A DNA stretch of 64,000 nucleotides from the NCBI GenBank assembly GCA_905183005.1, contig CAJJDO010000009.1:609891-673890 (forward strand). Reading direction: 5' to 3'. A program made the translations under genes and the position numbers. This document shows positions 11,586 through 24,200 of this stretch, one piece after another (the first letter of the stretch is position 1; every line of letters starts with the position of its first letter). The DNA is from Paramecium pentaurelia (lineage: Eukaryota; Ciliophora; Oligohymenophorea; Peniculida; Parameciidae). Below the pieces are notes generated by a model. The model was not told where the DNA came from and did no database searches. It was given only the letters and a program-made list of their open reading frames with translations.

Positions 11586-12062
11586 ATGTAATTAGAAAAT
11601 CCTAAACCACAAATTTTTCAAACAGGTAATTTTGAATTCAGTTAATAATATATTAAAAGAAAGTAATAAGAATATGACCCAGAAATTGAAGATCCTATTG
11701 ATGAATATGAAATTTTTGATATAATTAAAACAATTAAAGATCCTGAACATTCATTTACTTTAGAATAATTGAATATAGTAAATCCTAATGATATTTAAAT
11801 CTAAGGAAATAGAGTAATTGTGTATTTTACTCCTACTATTCCTCATTGTTCTATGGCTCAAACAATTGGACTTACTTTAAAAATTAAATTGATGAGAAGT
11901 TTACCTAAAAATTATAAAATTTATGTAGAAATAAAGGAAAATATGCATATCAAAGAAATTGAATTAAATAAATTATTCTAAGATAAAGAAAGAGTCTTGG
12001 CTGCTATTGAGAATTAATAATTGTTAAAGATAATTAATTTTGGAATATAAGGAATAAGATGA
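11586..12062 (+). CDS. CIAO2: CIAO2/MIP18 family protein (cytosolic iron-sulfur assembly targeting factor)
   Basis: Intronless, 158 residues. It matches MIP18/FAM96 (CIAO2) along most of its length: EYEIFDIIKTIKDPEHSFTL, EQLNIVNPNDIQIQGNRVIV, FTPTIPHCSMAQTIGL with the conserved Cys, IKLMRSLPKNYKI, and KERVLAAIENQQ near the end. In animals and yeast this protein, with CIAO1 and MMS19, hands Fe-S clusters to apo-proteins in the cytosol and nucleus. It diverges from the CNBD gene with 27 bp between the two start codons, an unusually compact bidirectional promoter. Confidence 0.95.
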
Positions 12063-12143
12063 ATAATAAAATACCTATTTATTATTATCATCATTTTATT
12101 AATTATATTAATAAACTAATTTTTTTTAAATAATATGAGTATA

Positions 12144-15100
12144 TCATATATATTCACTTTTGAATTCTGAAGGTTTTTCTTCTACAAATTTAAGATGTCT
12201 TGTCAAACAGTATCTTCTAATATACCTAAATAAAATTAGCAAGACTAAAATTCCTAATATTCCACATAAAATATAAATAGCTAAGATCCAATCATCTGGA
12301 GTTTCATCAATTTCAGTCAAATCTATTTTTAAATTAATTTTTGTTTATTAGAAATCTAAATCATATGCAATTAGTTCTTAGAGATTTTTATTTGATGAAA
12401 CACTCTTTATTTAAAGCTAAATATATTGTAAATTATTTTACATAATCATTAATAACAAATATTTATTTTGAATCAGAACTATCAACTAAAATAATTGAAT
12501 TATTATTATATTATCTAGTATAATGGAATTATGTGAGTGAAGATCCCAATTTAATCACATTAAAATATGGAATAATTAAAGATGATTTTGATTTATCTTC
12601 AAAATCATAAAAAGCAGCATAATAATCATTATCTTGATCTTAATAAATGCATACTAAAATTTATTGTTCAATTAAATAAGTTTCAATTGGATTTGTATCT
12701 TGAATATTAGTAAATTACAAAACTAGTTCTGAATATTCTTTATTAAAATAAATTAAATAAATTGGACCATCTATACTTGATATTATATATTAATTTTCTT
12801 TATATTGACATATTTTTGAAAATTCTACAAATCTCAATGCAAAATTCTATTCATTCTAAATTAAATTATCTAATAAATCATATTATTATATCTCTTTTAA
12901 TTCATCATCTACAATCATTACCTTTTTTGATGTTAATAATATTATTTATTCATTATTAAATTAGAAATCTCTTAATTCATCAATTACTTTTTTTTCATTT
13001 AATTTAAAGTTGATATAGATTGAAAATTATAAATCTTAACCTGATCTGCTTATTATACCTATTTTTTTACCTTAATCAAATTTGATATTAATTAATTAAT
13101 CTGATGTTTGAGTAAAAACAAAATTATCTATTTATTCTGGTTTTGATTTTAAACCAGAATAAATAGACTTTTTACAAACTAAATAAAATTATATTTGATC
13201 TTACTCTAAAGTTAAACAATCTTAAGTATTATTTAAAATTGATTAACACTTACTCTCTGAACATAATAATAAGGAGGAGTTTTAATATACAATTTTTAAG
13301 TTATTTTCAATATAGATTAGATCATTCAAACCTTAATTAATCCAACTTGGTTATTATTAAATCTTATTTACTCTCTAAATGATTTCAAATTCATCATCAA
13401 GATTAGTACTAACTTTTGAGATTGGTCCATCAAAAAATAAAGTTTAATCAATTTACATTATTCCATTATTAATTTAATGATCTGTATCATTGTATTATAA
13501 AGTTTACAATTTTAAAATATCACCAATTACTTTGACTTTTACATTAACAGGTTTATTTTAATAATTATTGAAGATTACATCAGCATAAGTGAATCTAGAA
13601 TAAACATCTCTATCTACTATAGTGTTAGGTGTAAATTCTAAAATTGAACTATAAAAAAATAGATTATTATCTAAAAGTAATAATTCATAATTTAAAAAAC
13701 TCAATACTAAAAATCTTGATTAAAACTTAGAATCAATTACTTATTATGGCCAACTTGATAAAGAAAGTTCTGAAAATATCTAAAATTAAAGTATTTTTGT
13801 GTTATTAAAAATGTACAAATGAGTTTGAGTTTATAAATATTTCACATTTTCAATTTTATCTAAATCTAATTTACCTCTTAAAATTCTATTTTCATAAATT
13901 TATGCTTATTTATCAGTTAATACAATCAATTAAGTATTTATATAATTAATATTTGTAATTTTATCTTAAAATTATTTAGAAAATGAATAATACCAACCAT
14001 TATTAGAATTACTTACTATTAAAAGTGTATTTTTTTAATCTACTAATGCAATTTGATTTGAATACATAGTAACCATAATACAAATGATATTAATTAAACT
14101 TTATTATTATAATTATTTATTAATGATATAATTAATTGTTACTTGAGTTTCATTAAGGATAACTATAACACTTTAATATAATTGATAAGTAGTAACTTTA
14201 TTAACTTATTCTAAAAGAGTATTATCTTGATATATAAATAAATTCTGTTAAGATATATAAGCAACTATTATTTGATTATCAATTACAGATCCTTGAACAT
14301 TTTTAATGTCTGATGGAATATTTTAAGATATGACAACTTCTTTTTCACATTCAAATTACTAATTATGAATTGCACATTTTTGTGAGTATAATTTTGATTA
14401 TTATAAGTAGATTAACACAATAGATTCATCTAAATAATTAAGTAATACAAGCAATTATTTATTTGTTAACTATTTTTCAATATTCAATTAAAATGGTTAA
14501 TTTATAATTCCCTAATCATTAATTACTATATTAGGTCCTGAAACATAATTTACAACTTAATATTCACTTCCATAAAAGTCAGATTCTCCAGAAGTTAAAG
14601 CTTATAATCCTTTATCTACAACATAAAATTAATTAATAGATAATTTGAATTAAGATATTTCATTTGATTAGATTAAGTAATAGCCTTTAATTGAACCAAT
14701 TTATATTTAATTATTCACTATTTGAATAACATCATCATCATAATTTAGTGGATACAAATGACCAAATGATACAAAAAAACAGAAATCAAAGTCTTTATTA
14801 AAAATACTAGTATTATTTATAATGATATATTAATTGGTTGCTTAGATTTGAGATACTTATAATTGAAATACTTCAATTTCATTTTAATTAACTTTCCTTA
14901 AAGTACCACATTAAATATAAAATGTATCATCTAAAATTGTCATAAATTCTGGTTTATTTTAACATTAATGATTATATTCAAATACACCATCATCTTATGA
15001 ATATTTAATAACTTAGAGTTCATTTAATAAATAAACATTTTTTTCATCCTTTAATACTTAAATATAATTTGCTGCAGTCTATCTTTCCATTTACAATTAT

Positions 15101-15673
15101 TCATCAAAAAATGTTAAATATCCTGGAGATAATCCTAATAATCCACTATAAAATCCTAAAATTTCAGTGAATTAAAGATTTAAATTGTTATTGTATGTAA
15201 TTTAAGTACCATTCTACAATATAAAAAGAATTGACGTATTTGTACAATCAACAACAAATTGATTATTTAAATAGGTTAATGAAATACATTTCACTACTCC
15301 TTTTAATTCCACTTCATCAACCTTAGGTTCTGAATTTGACTATAAATAAATTATGGATTTTACTTATTTAGTATAATTTATAGTATATACTTTGTAAATA
15401 TTGTTCCCTTTTTTTGTTAATACATCTACTCTCTATTCAATATCAAATGGGGTAAACATAGATATTACTTGAACAACCTCTTCATCATTATCAAGTTATT
15501 TAACATTCTATAGAGATAATTTTTCTTTCTATTTATCATATTTTTCTATTCCATTTGCATAATTCTCTAATATCTATTCAATTATATGTTTAATATACTT
15601 TTATCTCATCTTTATTGAGTACGTAAGTTATTGAATACACAACATAGACAAAAGAGAACAAAACAATATACAT
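12144..15673 (-). CDS. Very large type I membrane protein of unknown function
   Basis: About 1160 residues. ATG 15673 opens a signal peptide (YIVLFSFVYVVYSIT); a 25-nt intron right after it (GTACTC...AAAAG) joins YSIT to YYIKHIIEQILENY. A very long extracellular or lumenal part follows, rich in Ile, Asn, Gln and Ser with many short beta-like segments. Near the C-terminus comes one transmembrane helix (AIYILCGILGILVLLILFRY) and a basic tail of about 30 residues ending SEYI before TGA 12144-12146. No known domain was recognised; the repetitive beta-rich character would fit a propeller-type ectodomain, which is speculation. Further small introns are likely, since the length is not a multiple of three with only one removed. 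Confidence 0.8.
13128..13166. repeat. Perfect 16-bp inverted repeat inside the giant membrane-protein gene
   Basis: CTATTTATTCTGGTTT at 13128-13143 is followed after 7 nt by its exact reverse complement at 13151-13166. It could form a hairpin in DNA or RNA. It lies in coding sequence, so a terminator role is unlikely. Confidence 0.8.
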
Positions 15674-15718
15674 ATAAATATTTACAATTAAATTTATTAG
15701 TAAAAATAATTAAAATGT

Positions 15719-16064
15719 TCACTTTTTTCTACTCACAGCAGTTATTGGTCTCTTATGTTATTATTATTACTATTTCATATCCATTCCCATTGCTTCTAAA
15801 TCTTCTATAATATTTTCTATTGTAAATTATACCTTTTAAAACAACCCAAACATGTGTATTCTCTGCTAAAGTACTACTAATTATTGCATTCAAATCAACC
15901 ATTTCTCCATTCTCTAATTTAATTCCTTTTGTTGTTGAATTTATTTATGAATAGAAATGACTATGTCTAAAAATAGCCACATCTCCCAACCATTTGACTT
16001 TCTGTAATCCATCTCCACAATTTATTGCAAATTGTTTATCCTTTATATGAACTTCTATTTTCAT
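15719..16064 (-). CDS. Small conserved-looking hypothetical protein
   Basis: 105 residues after removing a 28-nt intron at 15805-15832 (in the coding sense GTATAA...TTATAG). It starts MKIEVHIKDKQFAINCGDG, then VKWLGDVAIFRHSHFY, then THVWVVLKEDLEAMG, and ends with a Gln run and a basic tail RPITAVSRKK. The compact alternating pattern looks like a small beta-rich globular domain. I do not recognise the family. It lies only 46 bp from the start of the giant membrane-protein gene and 22 bp from the stop of the next gene, all on one strand. Confidence 0.75.
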
Positions 16065-16085
16065 ATTTTATATAAATTAATTTAA

Positions 16086-16944
16086 TCAAACTTTCCTTAA
16101 TAAACTTTTTATTGCATATATGCCCTATTAACAATAGGTATCTTTTAGTTTTATTTCCTTATTACTTTTATTTATCTGATATTCTATTTCTTTCAAATTA
16201 TTTTTCAATTCTTCAAATTTCTTTTATCCATCCTATTATCTTTCCCTAATTTTGATTATTTTATTCGATCTTTTTAAATATACCTATAAAAATTAATCAG
16301 CCAAATATATCTAAACAGATTCCAATTTTTTATTAAATTCTTCCTATGTTTTTATATCATAATTTATTTTTTTATCAGCTAAATTAACTATTGAACAAAT
16401 ATCTGAACTTAAAAAATGATGAACCAAATCTGTTTTCATTTTTAATTTCTTATTTTATTCAATTCTTTTTTTCTGCTCTTCAATTTTCATTAAGATTACA
16501 TTCTTCTCTTATTATAATGGTTATTAATCTATTGAAACCTTTTATATTGCACGAGTCATCTACAAATAATGTTCATAAAACAATTTTTACTATGGAATTA
16601 TTTATGTTAATTACATCTATTAAATTATTTCTCAATCTCTCAGTTAATATTTTAGTTTTTTATTTAAAGTTTTAAATTAGACTTAAATTTTTCTCTGATT
16701 CTAACTGTAATTCTTAACAGTTATATTTACCTTTGGCTTATAAAATAGAAATAGAACTATTTAGAAAACAATTATAGTCTTCATCTTTTGATATAGTAAT
16801 AAGATCCTATTCTTCATCATAATATGTAAAACTTTCTAAATTAAATTGAGGTTCTATTTAATTGAATATATCAATGAGTTCTTTAAATTAAGAAAATCTC
16901 TTGAATGTATACTCCTTATCTATTAATTAGACTTTTAATTTCAT
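16086..16944 (-). CDS. PB1-like domain protein with coiled coil
   Basis: ATG 16944 opens a PB1/ubiquitin-like fold: MKLKVQLIDKEYTFKRFSQ, then IEPQFNLESFTYYDEEQDLI and TISKDEDYNCFL, the usual acidic OPCA-type loop of a PB1 scaffold domain. The final exon encodes a charged helical region (KKFEELKNNLKEIEYQINK) ending at TGA 16086-16088. Several small introns between about 16450 and 16720 are required but I could not place them with certainty. PB1 domains mediate protein-protein assembly in signalling; no catalytic domain is visible here. Confidence 0.65.
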
Positions 16945-17058
16945 AAAAGAAAATTAATTATATAATTTCTTTTACATTAGAATATTATTTTTATAGTAAT
17001 TTAGATCTTAATATTAATTATAATAATAATGAAATTATTCTTTTATATTTTTATACTA

Positions 17059-17804
17059 TCATTCTAGCATTGCTAATTTATCTGTATATTCATTTTATTC
17101 TTATTTTTACTAATGCTATTATTATTACTATTATTAAGGCAATTGAACAAATTACTATTATTTTTATTATTATTTTGATTAAGTATTATTACATACTTAT
17201 TATTCATATTTTCCATATAATTCATTAATTTCATCTTCATCACCAACCTTATATTATTAATACATTTAATTCATTTCATTATTTTTCTATTGTTATTCTT
17301 ACATATCTGCAAAAGCATCTCTTAATTTATCTTAATCAATAGAGGATTATATATCTTTCATAACTTAATTTGTCTAATTAATAATATCTGCCATTTCTTT
17401 ATCCTATTGATAATTAACAATATTACAGACTACATTTAATCTACAGAGATGATAGATTTTTCTATAATTTATTCTTTCTCCATAATATTATCTAGAAATT
17501 TATCATATAATAACTTTCTTTATAATACAAACTTAGCCTAATCTCTTTTATTACTTTAGATTAATATCTATAATAATTAAATAGATTATACTCTTATTTC
17601 TTTTTCATAGGTTTCAATTTATAAATCTATTTATTTTCTCTTATTTCTCAATTCATCTCTATTATGTTACAATTTCATTCTCATCTTTTCTCCCTCACTT
17701 AATTCTTTCTTTTGAGATGGAAATTAAGATTTGGTAGGATAAGATGATTACTATTATTTTTATTATTTCTTTTGTTTATCATCTTTACTAAACCAATTGC
17801 CCAT
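17059..17804 (-). CDS. VPS20: ESCRT-III subunit VPS20/CHMP6
   Basis: SNF7-family protein. It begins MGNWFS, a Gly2 N-myristoylation context as in CHMP6 (MGNLF...). Helices alpha1-alpha2 follow: KMRMKLQHNRDELRNKRKQ and NKRDQAKFVLQRKLLYDKFL. Later exons encode QVMKDIQSSIDQDKLRDAFA and the acidic MIM-like end VGDEDEINELYGKYEQ before a Gln-rich tail and TGA 17059-17061. CHMP6 links ESCRT-II to SNF7 polymerisation during multivesicular body formation. At least two small introns are needed between about 17390 and 17560, not all placed. A VPS4-like ATPase, the normal ESCRT-III disassembly partner, lies at 51624-52905 but is degenerate. Confidence 0.85.
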
Positions 17805-17876
17805 TTTATTATTTATTTAATTTTATAGAATATTATAATTATTATTTATAAGCAAACAAAAATTATATTTTAACTA

Positions 17877-18304
17877 TCAATTATGGCATTTTGAATTTTT
17901 TATATATTAGCTTTCAGCAACTTAACAATTCTTTTTTAATAAATCACCAACTATAATTGAATTCTTTTTAGGATTATTGAAAACTTCACTTTATGTATTA
18001 GCACTTTTATTTCTTTTTCTTAATTCAATATAATCATCAACAACATATTTTAACCATTTCCATGCATATTTCAGAGTAATAGGTTTATCTTAAGGATGAC
18101 ATACACGAACCATATCGAGAACACAATTAAGAAATTTAGTTTCATCTGGACCTTAATGTAATTAATTTGAAAGGATCTCATTCTCTTATTATGTCTCTCT
18201 ATATTTATAATGCAAATGTTCTAGTTCTTCACTCAGATACTAAGACAATAATACCTTAATTATTATTAATATTGCATTAATTATAGGACTTTATCATTAG
18301 CCAT
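17877..18304 (-). CDS. Small hypothetical protein, N-terminal coiled coil
   Basis: 134 residues, ATG 18304 to TGA 17877-17879, with a 23-nt intron near the start (GTATTA...TCTGAG) that joins QYQQQL to SEELEHLHYKYRE. The N-terminus is a short coiled coil. The middle contains CVLDMVRVCHPQDKPIT and YAWKWLKYVVDDYIEL. No family recognised. It lies 72 bp upstream of the VPS20 start on the same strand. Confidence 0.7.
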
Positions 18305-18519
18305 GCGTAATTATTATTCTAAAGATGTAGATTCTGTTTCATTCTAAAAAAAAATCTCCTCCTTCATAGATAATGGAGAGAACTCTTATGAGTAGCTCAT
18401 TTATTAACTGTTAATTAAATTAATTCAAAATAGTTGATTATGGCATATAAAAAATTTAAAATGAATAATTCTTGTCTTAATTCATTTTAATAATATCGAT
18501 TAATACTTTTTGGTATATA

Positions 18520-19741
18520 ATGATTTCGAATGAGGTTTTATTTTGGATCAAAAACCCAGTGTCAATAGCAGGTGAAAATATTAATGGAATCTGTTATCTA
18601 AGGTTAATAGATGACATTCAGCATGCTAATGTTTAACTAATATTTATTACAATTGAATATTCTAAAATTTTACATAAACGATAGGTAATTATATACTTTT
18701 ATTTTTGATACCCTATGATGTAAATAATCCCTAAATGATTCCAGAAAAATTATTGGAAAAAAATAAGAAAGTTTAAATTACATTAGATACTCCCAGAAAT
18801 TTCAAAATGTCTTAAATTAATCCCAAAAAAAAATATGAATTGCAAAATGGAACTATGTTCTAAATTACTAGATAATATGGTGTTAATGAAGATTACATTC
18901 ACATCTAAGATCTCTATAGAGGAATTATAAAAAGTGGAGATTATAAACTGCCGTTTTAAGTACCAACTAAATTTGGTATGAATTCTAGTTTCTAATATCG
19001 AAATTCTGATGGTATGATTTTATATCATAAATTTAGGATTATAATAAGCTAAAATCTAATATAAAATCTATTTAAAAATAAGTGATTACTAATCTAATTA
19101 AGTAATTATATAAAAGAGCATTCCTGTTTATATTAATAGTAGATTTAAATTAGTTGAATAAAAAAGAGAGAGTGAAGGTAATATTGTTTAATTCTTTTGT
19201 GTTCATCGAGGTATGATTGAACTAAGTATCAGAACTGCAAAGAATCTTTATAAGCCTGGAGAAGTTTTAGAATTAGAATACATTTTAAATACTACTAGAG
19301 CTTAAAGATCAATAACTAAAGTAGAAGTCAAATTAAATCATTATCTAAGTTTTACAGATGATGATGAAAATGAAAGAGTGATAGAAAATAACATATTATA
19401 TACACATGAATTACCTGGAATTACTGCAGGAAAGAGAAGTGATATTTTAAAACATTCTATTACAATTCCTAATGATTTAACAGCCACTGTCAAAATGTAA
19501 TTTATTAAAAATCATTACATCTTATAAGTATAAGCATTTTCAGTAATAAAATAATATATATATATAGAATGGATTATTAACTTCATTAGCTATTCCAGTT
19601 ATATGTTAAATTCCAATAATTATATTAGAGAGAAGAAAATAAGACAAGCCAAATCTTGATGATTGGAAATTTAATATCTAATCACAAGATAATAATTCAT
19701 TTTACTAATTTACATCATAATAATAGTAATTATTTAATTGA
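18520..19741 (+). CDS. Arrestin-domain protein
   Basis: Resembles alpha-arrestin/ARRDC or VPS26-type fold proteins that act as trafficking adaptors. The start MISNEVLFWIKNPVSIAGEN with NGICYLRLIDDIQHANVQL is a typical arrestin N-domain first sandwich. The C-domain is clear: KNLYKPGEVLELEYILNTT, then HELPGITAGKRSDILKHSIT and the IPNDL strand, then LTSLAIPVICQIPIIILER, whose end resembles the arrestin I-P-I motif. A Gln-rich tail ends at TGA 19739-19741. One intron is at 19543-19567 (25 nt) and at least one more near 18680-18710. It is transcribed away from the neighbouring minus-strand gene across a 215-bp gap. Confidence 0.82.
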
Positions 19742-19768
19742 TAAAATATATTAATATTTATTTTTGAA

Positions 19769-21177
19769 ATGATTACTAAATTGGAAGCAAAAAATCAAAA
19801 TTTTCTAAATTTAAGTAACTAAAGTAATTACTATTATCTAAGAATAGACTGAAGTATTTTTGAAATCTTAGAAAAATAAGCAATCACTTTTGAAAGTTCA
19901 TTTAGATCTTAAGTGTATTAATTATACATAAATGAAATAATATTTAACAAATAGATCTGAATTTATTAAATTAAATATTCCAGCAAATATAAAGAAGTAA
20001 GATATAAAACTAGATTAACCATAATAACCTTAATAACCATTAAATTAAATATAATAATTACAAACATCTAATTAATAATAATAATAATAATAATTTGGTT
20101 TTGTTTAAGCTAATTAATTGATGCCCAAAAAAAGATTTCAACCACCAACTAAAATGGGTGATAAGAGCAAAGAACAATTAACATTAAAAAGTGAAAAATA
20201 ATAAAATAAAACAAATTTTGAAGATAATATTATTAATAAAATTGAATCTGATATCATTGAAATAATGGATAGACCTACTTAATGGACTGATATAGTTGGT
20301 TTAGATCATGTAAGAGATTAAGTTGTTGAAATTGCTTTATGGCCTTTGGAAAACCCAAAATTATTTGAAGGTATTATATCACCAGGAAGTGGATTATTAT
20401 TATTTGGGCCACCAGGAACTGGTAAGACTATGATAGGTAAAGCTATAGCAAGTGAAGGAAAAGCTACTTTCTTTTCTATTAAAGCTTCTACCTTAACATC
20501 TAAGTATGTTGGAGAAGGAGAAAAAACAGTTAGAGCTTTATTTGCATTAGCTGCTTAAAGATAACCTAGTGTAATATTTTTTGATGAAATTGATTCTCTA
20601 TTATGTGCTAGATCTGAAAAAGATAATGAAACAAGTAGATAAATAAAAACAGAATTTATGGTTTAATTAGAAGGAGCTACTAGAGGAGGATGTGAAAGAA
20701 TAGTTTTTATAGGAGCTACAAATAGACCTTAAGAATTAGATGATGCAATCAAAAGAAGATTTTAAAAAAAGATATATATTCCATTACCTAATAAAGAGGG
20801 AAGATAATCATATTTTGAGAATTTAATCATTAAAGAAGCAAAAGAAGGAAAGAGAATTGAAATGAATACTTAAGAATTAATATCTTTAGTAGATTTAACA
20901 AAGGGATATTCAGGAGCTGATATTAGAAATTTAAGTAGAGAGGTAGATATTAAATATTAATTAATAGGCTTGTATGTATGCTATTAGAGATGCTGCTAAA
21001 ATGTATACAATAAAAAATTTGAAATTAGATTAAATAAGAGCTACTACAATTAGTGATTTTTAGAGAGCTCTTTAAATTGTTAAACCAACAGTGAATCATA
21101 ATGATTTAAAAGATTATTTAAAATGGAATTAATAATTTGGATCCTATAATTATGATGCAGATAGTTTAGATACTTGA
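19769..21177 (+). CDS. FIGNL1: Fidgetin-like AAA ATPase
   Basis: 451 residues. The AAA module matches FIGNL1/spastin-clade proteins: Walker A LLFGPPGTGKTMIGKAIASE, then STLTSKYVGEGEKTVRALFA, Walker B VIFFDEIDSLL, sensor FIGATNRPQELDDAIKRRF with the Arg finger, and GYSGADIRNLSREA. The N-terminal 130 residues are Gln-rich and disordered, much shorter than in animal FIGNL1 (about 670 aa in total). Family members sever microtubules or disassemble RAD51 filaments; which applies here is not decided by the sequence. Introns: 19815-19842 (28 nt) and 20943-20967 (25 nt), which restore one frame exactly. It begins only 27 bp after the arrestin gene. Confidence 0.93.
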
Positions 21178-21257
21178 ATTTTAATGGTATAATAGTTATA
21201 TTAATATTTTAATGAATATTTAATTATTTAATTGTAGTTTACATAAATTTTTAATTA

Positions 21258-24200
21258 TCATAGTTTTAAACTTTTTTATCTTTCATCTTCTTAAGAAAAT
21301 GCTTATTCAATTGTAATCATACTTTTTCTAGGTCTGACAGATATATTTTATAATTAACCCAATCTATTCTTACCTAGAGTTGTCAATCTTGATTTTTATG
21401 ATTTCTTTTTTCTCTCATTAACTTTTATATTAATCTATTCTAAAATTCTCTCTAAATTACAATTTGGATAAAAGAATTAATAATCCTTTTATTAATCAAA
21501 TCTTTCTTTATCTTCTATTATTTAAGTTTATACATATTCTTCCCATAAAATTCTCTTAATTTCTAATTCTTTTGTTATTAGATTTTCATTTAGATTAAAA
21601 AAAATAGATTATTAATTTGTCTTTTGACCTGAACACATAGGGGATTCAAAAGACTGAATTTCTTCAATCTTTTATAATTCAACTATCTCAGGAGGTTTAA
21701 ATTCATTCTTTTTAACTTTAAAACTCTTTTATTTAAATTTTTCTACTTTTTTTTATTAAATTTATTAATTTTAACTTTATTAAGATATTTATCTTATTGT
21801 TATTAATTTTTATAATCCATTATTTGAAGTCTTATTTGTTTTGCTAGTACCAATTTCACTATCTTCACTAATTTATTCTTAACTAGGACGTAAAGGTGTT
21901 TAATTTTAAAAAGGATAAGGCTAATCTTATTATTATAAATCAGCAGAAGTATCAGTATGAATTTTATTAAATTATTTTTTTGTAGGCTCTATAAACTATA
22001 AATCCATATTTTTAATTAATGATTCATCAAGTGATTCTTCACGCATCAAATTTGAATCCAATGCATAAGAAATCAATTAATATTAAATTCCACCTCTATC
22101 TTATAGTGATTTCTAAAAATTATATATATATATATATATTTACATGACTTTTTATATAGGATCTTTATTTAAATTATCGTTTCTGGGTGATATTTTCTTA
22201 TCTTTTAACAATGACTCTAACATTTGGGTAATAAAAAACAAAAGGACATTATAAAACTTAATGATTTTAATAACATAGTTCACATCCCTAAACTTTAACT
22301 CTCTCTTTTAAGATAACCTTATTTTTTGCTTCCAAATATCTCTCAAATTCTTAGGGATATTATTTCAATAAGTTGAAAAATGAAGTTTTATTAATAAAGG
22401 CAACTCTGACTGCTGTAATTGCTATTCCTGCATAAGGTAATCTATCACCAGTAATAAAGAATCTTTCTCCTAAGATATGATTTTTTTTAATGAGACTAAC
22501 TTAATGTGTTTTACCAGATTCTACATAATGTATGTTATTGTTTAATTACAATTATTCAATTAAATTTACAAAGAAATTTCACCTTTTAAAACAAAACATA
22601 ATTCTTCAACTTCTGTATCAGCTGCACAAATCTATTCATCTGGTGTATATTGTCTTTCTTAAACCAATTAACATAGTGAATCTAAAAATCTAAATATATA
22701 TAATAAATAATATATACTCTGGTGAGAATGTAGATTTAAAGAGTTTGGATTTCATAATGTATTTTTTATAGATATCTATTTTCAATTCATTTTTTAAAGA
22801 AGGTTCCAATTAATTAAGTAATAATTCACATTCACTATCTTAAGAATGATCTATTTAAATAAAATATTCATAGAATTTTTTAACTTTATTCTGTAATTAT
22901 TTATTAACTCCTCTTTAACCTATAAATTATTAAATCAAATTCATTTTATATCTTTAATTCTTTTTATTTTCATTTAATTAACTGAATATTTACCCTATAC
23001 TTGAAATTGTATATGCAAATACAACACTACTAAATACAGCTACTCCAACTGTGAATATCTTCTCAACACTACTTTAAGGAGTAATATCACCATATCCAAT
23101 TGTCAATGTTGTTATTGAACTCCAATAAATAGAATTGATATATCTAATCTGCCAACTCTCATTTTCCAACCCAAATGCATTTATCCAAGTATTTGTCATT
23201 CTATAAGTTATTCATGTACATTTTACCCATAATCTCCTTACAGAATTCCAAGATAATGCCAAAAACAACCAAAAAGATGAGACAAAAATATAAATTATAT
23301 CATCAATCTTAAAACATCTATTAAAGTTTAATAATTTGTTCTTAATCCAAATACTTCTTCTAATTAATCTGATAAAAATTTCAATGTCTTTATTTTAATT
23401 AAAACTGAGAATTCTAACCAATTAGATTATACATAATATGCACTTACTAATAATGGTAATACATTTAATAAATCATAAAAAAATGATTTCTTGAAATAAT
23501 GTTTTGCTACTTATTTTTAATCCATAATTAAAACTCCATGTTCATAATAACCTGTTAAAAATGTTAATACAATCTCCATTAAATATACATAAACAGGTAA
23601 ATAATTCAAAATAAAATTCAAAATTGGATCCTTTATTTAAATAAAAAAACAAATTTTTAAAGGAACAAAAAGCATCTACCATGATAAAACAAATAACATA
23701 AAAAAATCCCATAATATTTTAATTGTACTTGATGGATCTATTACAAAAAGAAATTTATTAACAAATGTCTCAAATCCATTTCTTATAATTTTATAACACA
23801 TATTATTTTAAATATAGGATTTAACAATTTGCTATTAATTTAAAACATAAGATTACTTTAAATTTCTTTTTTATTCTCTATCTTATTAATTTATTCTCTT
23901 CATAAAATTGATAAACACCTGTTATATCATTTATGGCTGTGAATTATTTTCTATTCATAAATGAAAATTTTGATTTTTCTGAATTAATTAGAATAGAAAT
24001 CACAAATCTGACTACATATGTCATTATTCTCAACGAACCCCTCTTCCATATTATATTAGTCCATCCTCCATCAACAGGTGACAAATCTTCAGTTTTATAC
24101 TATCTTTCAGCATGTTCAACCTTACTTTATGATCCTAATTTCATTGTCTCAGATCCCTTTTTACTGGCACTTTACTCTGATTCTGATGAACTTATTGAAG

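Noticed and set aside
13128..13166. Hairpin as transcription terminator
   Set aside because: It lies in the middle of an open reading frame in a eukaryotic gene, with no U-tract logic.
21258..22223. Separate gene starting at ATG 22223
   Set aside because: A 31-nt intron joins this frame to the K+ channel exactly in phase, and the channel frame itself runs past 22223, so the ATG is internal.
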